This document shows, piece by piece, positions 54,679-62,340 of a stretch of 64,000 nucleotides of DNA. Position 1 is the stretch's first letter, and every line of letters begins with the position of its first letter. Position numbers and translations under genes: made by a program. The notes beneath the pieces are model-generated. The model saw only the letters and a program-made list of their open reading frames with translations, had not been told where the DNA came from and made no database searches. Source of the stretch: JAPPHA01 sp965242975 (GTDB lineage: Bacteria > Pseudomonadota > Alphaproteobacteria > Rhodobacterales > Rhodobacteraceae); the NCBI GenBank assembly GCA_965242975.1, contig CBDETS010000007.1:806001-870000 (forward strand). Direction: 5' to 3'.

Positions 54679-56153
54679 GACGAATGATCCTCCTCGTCGC
54701 CGGCGTTGTCGGTCTTGTCGGAATCGCCCCGGAAGGGCATCCAGGCCGGCGGCAGGCCGGTTGCCGCCTGTTTGTTCAGGATCTTCCTGAGAAGCGGCGG
54801 CACCTCCGCCTTTCCGGTGCCGGGTTCGGCATCGGCGGCGTCGCCGGGTCCGACCGGCCTGCGCGCGGCATTGGCATGCGCGCGCTTGTCGAGCGGATGG
54901 AGCAGGCACAGGCAGTCGTCGTTCTCGGTGACCAGTTCTGCGACCGTCAGGTCCCAGCGGGCATAGCGCACCCGGGCTTCGAGCAGGTGGCGCCAGGGTT
55001 TCGGCACCTGGAAACGGACGCTGTCGAGCGACAGGGTTCCGTCGGAGCGCCGGATGGTCCGCGTGACCGCAATCCGGAACGCCGACCTGAGCGCGGCACT
55101 GTCCGGACAGTCCCGCGCGGCATTGTCGCTCTGCTTCAGGCGCTCAAGAGGCGTGACCCCGAGCTCGCGATGGACCCGGCAATGGTAGTCATGCTCGAGC
55201 CAGGCGATGGTCGCGTCGTTCAGCATCTGCAGGGTGAGCGGTTCCCCGATCCCTTCGAGCATGGCCATCAGACGGCCTTCGACCGAACCCCACAGGACCT
55301 CCATCTTGCCGTTCTGATGAGGTGAGTAAGCGAGTGTCCGGACATGCTGGATGCCCAGTCTGAACAGGCCGGCCTCGACCTCGCCGGCGATCATCGGTGA
55401 ACCGTTGTCCGACATCAGGGCCCTGGGCAGCCCGCGCTTCATGAACGCCTGGCTGAGCCCGTGGGTGAAGGTCTCGGTCGTCTCCTCCAGGTACCACTGC
55501 AAGTGGCAGCCGAGACGGGAATGATCGTCGAGGACCCCGAACAGGAAGGGCGTCCGCCACTCGCCGCCCGGCGTCAGCACCCGGACAGATGCGTGGTGAT
55601 AATCGCAGTGCCATAGGGCATGCGAGCGCGAGACCTCGTAGCTCAGAACCTCGCGCGCTTCGGCCGGCACCTGCTTTTGGTCAGTGCCGCGGCGGCGGCG
55701 GCGGCGGACCAGCCCACGGCGCCGCATCGCACGTCTCAGCGTCGAATAGGACGGCATCGGCCCGAGCCATGGCTCGTCTTCCACGCGCGCCTCGAGGTTG
55801 CCGTAATGCAGTTGCACGCTCCACGACGGGTGGGCCCTGTACTGCTCCCGCAGGACGTCGAGCAGGGCCGGAGACAGCGCCCGCTCGCGGCCGGCATCGC
55901 TGCGCCGTTGCCGCCGGAGCGCACCCACCGGATCCCGGTCCTGTGCCCGGGCCTGGTAGTACCAGCGTTCGATGGTGGATACCGAGAAGCGGACCTCGCC
56001 GCCGCCGGGACGCTGCCAGACCTGGCTCGCCAACCTCTCGAGTTCGCCCCGCAGCCGGCCCTTCGGCGGCGGCGCCGCCAGCAGCGGTCCGACCACCGCA
56101 AAGCGCAAGCGTGCCCAGCCGTCGGGGTCGCCGGGTTCGTCTCTCTTGCCCAT
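54675..56153 (-). CDS. DDE (rve) transposase of the transposon, TniA-like
   Basis: The 492-residue protein has an N-terminal HTH region (SVSTIERWYYQARAQDRDPV), a HTH_32-like part (SYSTLRRAMRRRGLVRRRRR) and the rve core. Catalytic residues: Asp in ALWHCDYHHASVRVL, Asp in RALMSDNGSPMIAGEVE, Glu in SPHQNGKMEVLWGSVEG. A Mu-type C-terminal beta-barrel-like region (LSLDSVRFQVPKPWRHLLEA) and a disordered tail follow. The overlap with an AAA ATPase gene places it with TniAB/MuAB-like systems. It is complete and could be active. Confidence 0.92.
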   Translation of the reverse strand: MGKRDEPGDPDGWARLRFAVVGPLLAAPPPKGRLRGELERLASQVWQRPGGGEVRFSVSTIERWYYQARAQDRDPVGALRRQRRSDAGRERALSPALLDVLREQYRAHPSWSVQLHYGNLEARVEDEPWLGPMPSYSTLRRAMRRRGLVRRRRRRGTDQKQVPAEAREVLSYEVSRSHALWHCDYHHASVRVLTPGGEWRTPFLFGVLDDHSRLGCHLQWYLEETTETFTHGLSQAFMKRGLPRALMSDNGSPMIAGEVEAGLFRLGIQHVRTLAYSPHQNGKMEVLWGSVEGRLMAMLEGIGEPLTLQMLNDATIAWLEHDYHCRVHRELGVTPLERLKQSDNAARDCPDSAALRSAFRIAVTRTIRRSDGTLSLDSVRFQVPKPWRHLLEARVRYARWDLTVAELVTENDDCLCLLHPLDKRAHANAARRPVGPGDAADAEPGTGKAEVPPLLRKILNKQAATGLPPAWMPFRGDSDKTDNAGDEEDHSS

Positions 56154-56242
56154 GACGCTGTCCTCCCTGTGTCGGTCCGTGGGAGGTCAGTGCTATTCGG
56201 CCCCGGATTATCGTGACAGTTCCATCCTCTGCGGATGCGCCC

Positions 56243-56818
56243 TCAGCCACCACCGAGACTGAAGGATCCGGTCCACGGACGCAGCCAGACAAGGCTCCGC
56301 AACAGCCGCGAACGCCGCGAACGCCCCCGTATCGTCCGCATCAGCCAGACCAGAGGCGCCTCCCCGGGCGGCGGTGCCAGTTCGCCCCGCTTCAGACGCC
56401 ACGCCCGTGTTTCCGGGAATATCGCGCACCACCACCGACGCCAGCGCCGCAGCGTCGTCACCGGAATGCCCAGGCGCTCGGAGACGGTCGTCAGCCGGAA
56501 CCCGCCGCGCTGAACCAGGAAGCTCGCCGCAAGGAACACCGGAGCCACCCGGAACCGCCGGCCGAAAAAGCGAACCGACGACGGCGTCTCGCGGCGGCGG
56601 CAGGCCCGGCAACAGAAACTGAAACGCCGGATGCCCTCACGCAGGGATGCCGCAAGACCGTGCGGCTTGCGGGGATAGGACGCGCTGTCCAGGCAGCTCC
56701 CGCAACGCGGGCAACCTTCCGCGCGGACGCGCTCGGCTTCCGCCGCGTCAATCCACGTCAGGAAGGCCCAGATACGGGCGCAGGAAAGGATGGAACCGGG
56801 AAAGAAATCGTGTAACAT
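56243..56818 (-). CDS. Zinc-ribbon/HTH protein, first gene of the transposon
   Basis: The 191-residue protein starts at ATG 56818 (MLHDFFPGSILSC...). It contains Cys pairs CPRCGSCLDSASYPRKP and FSFCCRACRRRETPSSVRF, likely a zinc ribbon, then an HTH-like segment LTTVSERLGIPVTTLRRWRR WWCAIF. Similar proteins accompany DDE/AAA transposition genes in other proteobacteria. It may bind the transposon ends or act like TnsD/TniQ in target choice; this is inference. It precedes the transposase gene by 90 bases. Confidence 0.65.
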   Translation of the reverse strand: MLHDFFPGSILSCARIWAFLTWIDAAEAERVRAEGCPRCGSCLDSASYPRKPHGLAASLREGIRRFSFCCRACRRRETPSSVRFFGRRFRVAPVFLAASFLVQRGGFRLTTVSERLGIPVTTLRRWRRWWCAIFPETRAWRLKRGELAPPPGEAPLVWLMRTIRGRSRRSRLLRSLVWLRPWTGSFSLGGG

Positions 56819-56857
56819 TGGCCTCGTCTCAGATGATTTGAGCGTCACCGAGACAAA

Positions 56858-56894
56858 GCCCCTCAATCGACTTCTTGCAAGGAAATTGAGGGGC
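56858..56894. repeat. Inverted repeat between right transposon end and first gene
   Basis: GCCCCTCAAT (56858-56867) and ATTGAGGGGC (56885-56894) form a perfect 10-bp stem. On the minus strand it is followed by TTTGTC, so it may act as a weak terminator that shields the transposon genes from outside transcription. Confidence 0.6.
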
Positions 56895-56965
56895 ACCAAA
56901 CCCCGAACATCAAATAATCCGGGCAAAAACGCCCGAAAACCCATCAGATTTTCTGAATACGTTCA

Positions 56966-56970
56966 CGGAC
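56966..56970. repeat. Target duplication CGGAC, right copy
   Basis: The second copy of CGGAC directly adjoins the right transposon end (...GTTCA). See 44313-44317. Confidence 0.9.
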
Positions 56971-57149
56971 TGCGTCGTGCCGCCCTCGCCGTCGATCATC
57001 GTACCCTCGACATGCACCGGAGGGCGCTCCGGATCGAGGCGGGCGACCACCTCCGAAGGAAGATATTCGCCGAGCAGCTGACCGGCGCGGCCGGGATCGG
57101 AGACGAGCAGGCGGAAGAGGGCGTCGTGCCGGGCGCGTGGCAAGGCCAT
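56966..57149 (-). pseudogene. Rpn-family nuclease, N-terminal part
   Basis: From ATG 57149 the first 61 codons (MALPRARHDALFRLLVSDPG, LLGEYLPSEVVARLDPERPP, EGTMIDGEGGTTQS) match the start of Rpn nucleases. The frame passes into the transposon end and stops at 56910. The rest of the gene, with the catalytic E-x-K, lies 12.6 kb away at 43471-44317. Confidence 0.9.
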
Positions 57150-57626
57150 GTCTGGTACCCATCATCGCTGAGACCGGTCCTGACCCTGGCCACGACCGAG
57201 GTCACGGTCTTTACCCCGATCCCGGCCAATGTGCCACAACCCTTTCCGGTAGACCGCCATGTCTGCACTGATACGGCAAACGAAACGCGGGCAAGCGGAC
57301 GCCGCACGAGGACGGGACAGAGACTCTCGAAACTCGGACACACGGATCGATTGTTTCGTGACAACCCCTAAGAGTTTGAATCAAAATGCCATATGTTGTG
57401 TTCAGTTTCATGGATTGTCGGCCAAAAACACAAGATATTGTGCAAAGGGTGGACTTTTAGGTCAAGCTCTAAGGCACGGCGCATCGAACGCGTACGGTGA
57501 GCTTGGTCGAATTCAGGTACGTGACAACAGGATCGGTCTGTTGCCGGTCATGATGATGGCAGAGACCGTCAGGCCGTTCCGGGCCGTGAAGCGTGCGACG
57601 GGGCGGCGGACCCTTGCGACGGGTCT
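57150..57626. other. Intergenic, holds a solo IS5-like end
   Basis: No gene is supported. At 57451-57470 the sequence GGACTTTTAGGTCAAGCTCT resembles the right end of the IS5-family element near 18681-18701, so an IS5 relative may once have been here. Confidence 0.4.
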
Positions 57627-58850
57627 TCAGTTGCCGAGAAGGTCATGGCTAATCTCAAGAGCCTCAACCAGTCGGTCAACTTCATCCTTCGTGTTGTATA
57701 GACCGAACGAGGCCCGGCAGGTGGCGGTCAAACCCAGCCGTTCCATCAATGGTTGAGCGCAGTGGTGCCCAGCTCGGACCGCGATCCCCTTCTGGTCAAC
57801 GATTGTCGAAATGTCATGCGGGTGACCCGCTCCCTCAACGGTGAATGAAAAGATCGCTCCACGGTTTGCTGCCCGTCCTTGTACATCGAGCCAGTTGAGA
57901 CCCTCCATCTGCTCCAGGACATAGTCCCGGATGGTTGCTTCGTGAGACGCGATGTTCTCCATCCCGAGTAGCTCCAGATATTCCAGGGCCGCTCCAAGGC
58001 CGATCATCGAGACAATCGGAGGAGTTCCCGCCTCGAACTTGTGTGGAGGTACGTTGTAGGTGATTCCGTCACGTCTGACTTCCCGGATCATGTCCCCGCC
58101 GCCCATGAACGGCCACATTTCGTCCAACCTGTCTTCCCGAACGTAGAGCGCTCCAGAGGCCGAAGGGCCGTACAGCTTGTGCCCGGTAATCGCATAAAAA
58201 TCACATCCGATTTCGGTGACATCGACCGGCGCATGAACGGCAGCCTGGGACCCGTCTACCAACACCGGGACGCCCAGGTCGCGGGCTCCCGCAGAGATCG
58301 CTTCTACATCCACCACGGTGCCCAGGACATTCGACATGTGCGTAACGGCAATGAGCCTGGTCCTTGGGGTAACGGCCTCCAGTACGGATTCCGGCAAGAG
58401 TTCACCGTCATCGCTGATGTCGACCCATTTCAACACAATGCCGTTACGCTCGCGGAGAAAGTGCCACGGAACGATATTGGCGTGGTGCTCCATGACGCTG
58501 AGGATGACTTCGTCCCCGGGTTTCATGATGCGGGCCGCCCACGCATAGGAAACGAGGTTTATTCCCTCAGTCGTTCCGCTCGTGAACAGGATTTCGTGGG
58601 CGTGTCGCGCACCGAGAAATCTCTGAACGACCGAGCGAACGCCTTCGTAGTTCTCCGTGGCCAGGTTGGACAAGTGATGCAGGCCGCGATGAACATTTGC
58701 GTACTCGCTGGAATACGACCTGATTACGGCTTCAATGACTGACTTGGGCTTTTGAGCCGACGCACCGTTGTCAAGATATACGAGCGGATTGCCGTTCACT
58801 TTCCGTTCAAGGATCGGAAAGTCCCTTCGAATCGTATCGACGTCATACAT
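57627..58850 (-). CDS. sufS: Cysteine desulfurase SufS
   Basis: This PLP enzyme takes sulfur from cysteine for Fe-S cluster assembly. The 407-residue protein has YLDNGASAQKPKSVIEAV, VHRGLHHLSNLATENYEGVR, FTSGTTEGINLVSYAW, the PLP Lys in FYAITGHKLYGPSASGALY, and the catalytic Cys in GIAVRAGHHCAQPLMERLGL, followed by TCRASFGLYNTKDEVD. Length and motifs fit group II (SufS). It is the last suf gene seen here, directly after the second Yip1-like gene with no gap. Confidence 0.97.
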   Translation of the reverse strand: MYDVDTIRRDFPILERKVNGNPLVYLDNGASAQKPKSVIEAVIRSYSSEYANVHRGLHHLSNLATENYEGVRSVVQRFLGARHAHEILFTSGTTEGINLVSYAWAARIMKPGDEVILSVMEHHANIVPWHFLRERNGIVLKWVDISDDGELLPESVLEAVTPRTRLIAVTHMSNVLGTVVDVEAISAGARDLGVPVLVDGSQAAVHAPVDVTEIGCDFYAITGHKLYGPSASGALYVREDRLDEMWPFMGGGDMIREVRRDGITYNVPPHKFEAGTPPIVSMIGLGAALEYLELLGMENIASHEATIRDYVLEQMEGLNWLDVQGRAANRGAIFSFTVEGAGHPHDISTIVDQKGIAVRAGHHCAQPLMERLGLTATCRASFGLYNTKDEVDRLVEALEISHDLLGN

Positions 58851-59438
58851 TCAGCCACCGACCCCGGGTTGAATGCCAAGCATCGGCAGAAACGCAACAA
58901 GCGTTATTGCTATCAGGAAGAGCGTCAGGATAATTCCCATGATGACCGCCAGACCGCTGCGAAATCCGTGGACTTCCCTGATGAAGCCGATGACCAGGTA
59001 AAACGCGATGCCCAGACCTCCGAACGTCACCAGCGATGTGATCGGAGGGAAAACCAGTACCGAAACGAGTTGAGCCAGCTGGACAATCAGGAGCATGGCT
59101 TGCAGCCAGATAATTGCTCCCAGGCACTCCTGAAAACTCCCGGTCCCGCCGAATACCCGTCCCACGCAAAAGACAATTCCGGCCACAATGAACATGGTCG
59201 CAATCTGGATCATCGTCAGGTTGATCGGCGACGCAATCAACAGTTCCGTCGCGCCGTCCTGCATTGCCGGGGCAAGCCGAACCGTGAGCGTTGTTGCCAG
59301 CGTTCCGAGAATCGCGATCAGGAGCAGGCACTCCAGCCGCACGATCGGGGACGTGTTCAGGAACCTGAGCGCGATACGGACACCTTCGCCCGGCTTCATG
59401 ATGGTCAGGTACGCGAGATCCAACGTGTCCTTCAACAT
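58851..59438 (-). CDS. Yip1-domain membrane protein in suf operon (second)
   Basis: The 195-residue protein has five predicted membrane segments and a Yip1-like pattern: IMKPGEGVRIALRFLNTSP at the N-terminus, then helices with CVGRVFGGTGSFQECLGAIIW and WLQAMLLIVQLAQLVSVLVF. Its function in bacteria is unknown. Its stop abuts the sufS start, so it is surely part of the operon. It could anchor Suf complexes or transport a small molecule; neither is shown. Confidence 0.8.
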   Translation of the reverse strand: MLKDTLDLAYLTIMKPGEGVRIALRFLNTSPIVRLECLLLIAILGTLATTLTVRLAPAMQDGATELLIASPINLTMIQIATMFIVAGIVFCVGRVFGGTGSFQECLGAIIWLQAMLLIVQLAQLVSVLVFPPITSLVTFGGLGIAFYLVIGFIREVHGFRSGLAVIMGIILTLFLIAITLVAFLPMLGIQPGVGG

Positions 59439-59553
59439 GTGGCGTACCTGTTCATCCGCCCGGTTCCCCTATCGGTGTCCGCCCGAAACACGGATCTCTG
59501 CCGGAATCGGACCCGGTACGGAGCCTGGGCGCTTCGTTTTGTGTCCCAAACGT

Positions 59554-60051
59554 TCATGCAGGCCTCCCACTGCTGAACTCAACGCGAATCAAGCACTGGA
59601 TCCAGTAAGAGAAAAACAGAATCGCAATCAGGATCAGCAACGTGCCCGAAATCCAGGGATGGGCCGCCACACCAACGATTCCAGCGAACAGAACAAGAGG
59701 CGACATGGCCAGGACGGTCCAAAAGAGAGCAAGGCGTGCGCTACGCCAGTTCCCCCGGCCACCAAACGCACGCGCCAGGATGTGTGACACGGCCGCGATT
59801 GAATACAGGAGCAGTGGTGCCATCAGTAGTGAAACGGCAAAGTGAAAGGAAACAACTGCATACACCGGAGGTGAACCGGAGGGCATTGAATCGTGATACA
59901 ACGACGGAATCCTGGCGACAAATGCCAGGAAACACGCGAGCATACCGTAAAACAGAATTCGGTCATCGCCGACATTCTTGGCCAGTTGGCGCTCGAAACT
60001 CAAACGAGGGTATCGATACGTCGTCAGGATTTCCGATGTCAGAGAACTCAT
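59554..60051 (-). CDS. Yip1-domain membrane protein in suf operon (first)
   Basis: The 165-residue protein starts at ATG 60051, overlapping the sufD stop (ATGA). It has four to five membrane helices and the related motif HILARAFGGRGNWRSARLAL with FWTVLAMSPLVLFAG. It is shorter and diverged from the second Yip1-like protein. The two may form a heteromeric membrane unit. A gap of 115 bases separates them. Confidence 0.78.
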   Translation of the reverse strand: MSSLTSEILTTYRYPRLSFERQLAKNVGDDRILFYGMLACFLAFVARIPSLYHDSMPSGSPPVYAVVSFHFAVSLLMAPLLLYSIAAVSHILARAFGGRGNWRSARLALFWTVLAMSPLVLFAGIVGVAAHPWISGTLLILIAILFFSYWIQCLIRVEFSSGRPA

Positions 60052-61334
60052 GACCGATGTCGTGCGATCCACTCCGCCAGCCGACTTCGAATGTCTTCGG
60101 CGATGTCCCGGTCGGAAATCTCTTCGATCGCTTCTTCCAGAAATGCCAGTACCAGAATTCTCTCTGCTTCCGCGCGTGAAACCCCTCTGGACATGAGATA
60201 AAACAGCGCTTCCTCGTCGATGGCTCCGCTGGTCGAGCCGTGTGAACACGCGACATCGTCGGCGTAGATCTCAAGTTCCGGTTTTGCCAGGAACTGGCTG
60301 GTTTCATCGAGCAGAAGGCACTTGCTTATCTGGTATCCGTCCGTTTTCTGGGCTCCGGGTTTCACCAGGATTTTCCCCTGGAAAATGCCCTTGGCGCCCT
60401 CTCCGAGGACTTTCTTGAACACCTGTCGGCTTTCGCACCGTTCCGCGTCATGGACCACGAAGACGGAGTCATCGTGAAGAAACGCCCCATCGCCGACACA
60501 GACCCCGGCAATCGTAGCCCGAGAATCATCTCCGCCCAGTTCGACAAACGTCTCATTTCGGGTATGCGAGCCATTTGCGGTCATCGTGAAACTCCTGAAC
60601 GAAGATTCCTCCGCCAGACGCGCGAACATGTGGGTAATCGCGCAGCGCTCATGGTCGCGTCCTTGCACCCTGACGTGATCGAACGAAGCGTTAGCCTCGA
60701 GTTCCACTTCAAGGACCGTGTTCAGACGGGCGGCACCCGGTCCGTTCTCGAGCAGTGTCAAGGAACCGCCCTTGCGAACGAGAACAACGGAATGCACGAT
60801 TGCGTCGGATTGGTCGTTTTCCCGGAGATAGCTCAGGCAAATGGGCTTACTGACCTGTCCGGTGACGAGAATCGCAAATCCGTTGGAAGCACGGGCGGAA
60901 TTCAGGGCTGCGAACGGTCGTTGAACCGGAGCCTGTCCCTTGGATTCAAGCTTGCCGAACACTGACTGTGCCCAAAAAATGTCGAGCGCCATGGCGTCTG
61001 CGATCGGAACGACGTCCGCGTGTTCCAGCGCCTCCCGGTCCGAGCGGTCCGGTCTGAATACGCCATCCGAGAACACGAGGTTCAGGCAGTCCGCATCACG
61101 AAACGCGGGTTGAACCGAGTCCGAAAGAACGGGAGCCGGCCTGCTTTTCGCACTGGAAAACCCGTTCGGGCCTGCAAAACGCCAGTATTCGTCCTTTCGC
61201 GCTGGCAGTCCCAGGTTCCGGAACCGTGCCTCCGCGGCCGCCTGCGCCTGTTTTCCCCAGCCAACGCCGGCGGGGGAGGCGTAGCTCCGGAGCACGTCTT
61301 CAACCGTAGAATCTTTTTGTTGCACGGCAACCAT
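60048..61334 (-). CDS. sufD: Fe-S cluster assembly protein SufD
   Basis: The 428-residue SufD is part of the SufBC2D scaffold. Recognisable segments are LGLPARKDEYWRFAGPNGFS at the N-terminus, the beta-helix region with RSFTMTANGSHTRNETFVEL, and the C-terminal KTDGYQISKCLLLDETSQFL, KPELEIYADDVACSHGSTSG, AIDEEALFYLMSRGVSRAEA, where the conserved His (SHGST) and helical end bind SufC. It begins directly after sufC. Confidence 0.95.
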   Translation of the reverse strand: MVAVQQKDSTVEDVLRSYASPAGVGWGKQAQAAAEARFRNLGLPARKDEYWRFAGPNGFSSAKSRPAPVLSDSVQPAFRDADCLNLVFSDGVFRPDRSDREALEHADVVPIADAMALDIFWAQSVFGKLESKGQAPVQRPFAALNSARASNGFAILVTGQVSKPICLSYLRENDQSDAIVHSVVLVRKGGSLTLLENGPGAARLNTVLEVELEANASFDHVRVQGRDHERCAITHMFARLAEESSFRSFTMTANGSHTRNETFVELGGDDSRATIAGVCVGDGAFLHDDSVFVVHDAERCESRQVFKKVLGEGAKGIFQGKILVKPGAQKTDGYQISKCLLLDETSQFLAKPELEIYADDVACSHGSTSGAIDEEALFYLMSRGVSRAEAERILVLAFLEEAIEEISDRDIAEDIRSRLAEWIARHRS

Positions 61335-62090
61335 TTAAGCGACTTTCTTCAACAGGTCCGAATAACCGTTTTCTTCCACCCTGATCGCCAGTTCCGGACC
61401 TCCGGATTCGATAATGCGGCCATCCGCCATGATATGGACGACGTCGGGTTTGATGTAGTTGAGCAAACGCTGATAATGCGTGATCACCAATATCGATCGA
61501 TCTGCCGCACGCAGGTTGTTCACGCCCGTCGCGACGAGTTTCATGGCGTCAATATCCAAACCGGAGTCGGTCTCGTCGAGGATACAGACCTTCGGTTGCA
61601 ACATTGTCATCTGCAAGATTTCGTTACGTTTTTTCTCACCTCCGGAAAAACCGGTATTCAGCGGACGTTTCAACATTTCCTGGTCGATTCCGAGATCGTT
61701 CGCATGAGCCCGCACGCGCTTCAGAAACGCTCCTGCGGGAATCTCGGGTTTGCCTCGGGCTTTTGACAGCGAATTCACCGCTGTTCGAAGGAACGTCATG
61801 TTGGTCACGCCCGGAATTTCAACGGGATACTGGAATGCAAGAAAAAGCCCCATGACCGCGCGTTCGCTCGGGTCGAGTTCGAGTACATCCTCGCCATTCA
61901 ACGTAACGCTGCCGCTGGTGACTTCATACCCTTCCCGACCCGCCAGGACGTATGACAACGTCGACTTTCCGGATCCGTTGGGGCCCATGACCGCGTGCAC
62001 CGCCCCGGGAGGCAGACTCAGATCAACGCCTTTGAGAATCGGCTTGTGCTCTTCCTCGAGCGCAACATGGAGACCAGAAATTTCGAGCAT
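61335..62090 (-). CDS. sufC: Fe-S cluster assembly ATPase SufC
   Basis: The 251-residue ABC-type ATPase of the SufBCD complex has Walker A HAVMGPNGSGKSTLSYVLAG, a Q-loop in GLFLAFQYPVEIPGV, signature NTGFSGGEKKRNEILQMTML, and Walker B KVCILDETDSGLDIDAM, which has the SufC-typical DETDSGLDID, with His in ILVITHYQRLLNYI. It is full length and lies in the middle of the operon. Confidence 0.97.
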   Translation of the reverse strand: MLEISGLHVALEEEHKPILKGVDLSLPPGAVHAVMGPNGSGKSTLSYVLAGREGYEVTSGSVTLNGEDVLELDPSERAVMGLFLAFQYPVEIPGVTNMTFLRTAVNSLSKARGKPEIPAGAFLKRVRAHANDLGIDQEMLKRPLNTGFSGGEKKRNEILQMTMLQPKVCILDETDSGLDIDAMKLVATGVNNLRAADRSILVITHYQRLLNYIKPDVVHIMADGRIIESGGPELAIRVEENGYSDLLKKVA

Positions 62091-62091
62091 G

Positions 62092-62340
62092 TTATACCTG
62101 TTTGTTGTTTTTTCCGGCGGCCGACGTATCCCGCCCTCTTTTGCGACTCATCCCGAAACGGGACCCCGGCCTGACGTAATTGAGTATCAGCCAGTAAAGG
62201 ATTCCGGCAAAGACGCCCATGAGAACCGAAAATCCGACGTTCGGCAAGATCGAGCCGCCCATGCCGGTCGACCAGCCAATGAAGAAAATGACCCCGGCAG
62301 TTACGGTTCCGTAAATGGCGGGCTGACGAAACCTGTTCAT
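62092..62340 (-). CDS. Small two-helix membrane protein between sufB and sufC
   Basis: The 82-residue protein overlaps the sufB stop (ATGA) and ends two bases before sufC. It has two membrane helices (IYGTVTAGVIFFIGWSTGMG and GFSVLMGVFAGILYWLILNY) and a basic tail. The tight overlaps mean it is co-translated with sufB. I do not know its function. Confidence 0.75.
   Translation of the reverse strand: MNRFRQPAIYGTVTAGVIFFIGWSTGMGGSILPNVGFSVLMGVFAGILYWLILNYVRPGSRFGMSRKRGRDTSAAGKNNKQV

Larger units (their letters stand above)
44318..56965 (-). mobile_element. 12.6-kb Tni-like transposon, itself carrying three nested elements
   Basis: The ends begin TGAGAGTG (left) and TGAACGTA (right, minus strand), and both reach TGATGG after 19 bases. 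They are flanked by CGGAC and interrupt an Rpn gene exactly in frame. Own genes, read leftward: zinc-ribbon/HTH protein, DDE transposase, TniB/ExeA-like AAA ATPase and RepA-like ATPase. Without the nested RIT element the transposon would be 4,349 bp. Terminal similarity is weak, so the boundary rests mainly on the duplication and frame restoration. It resembles Tn552/Tn5053-type systems but has no tniQ-like gene or resolvase. Confidence 0.85.
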
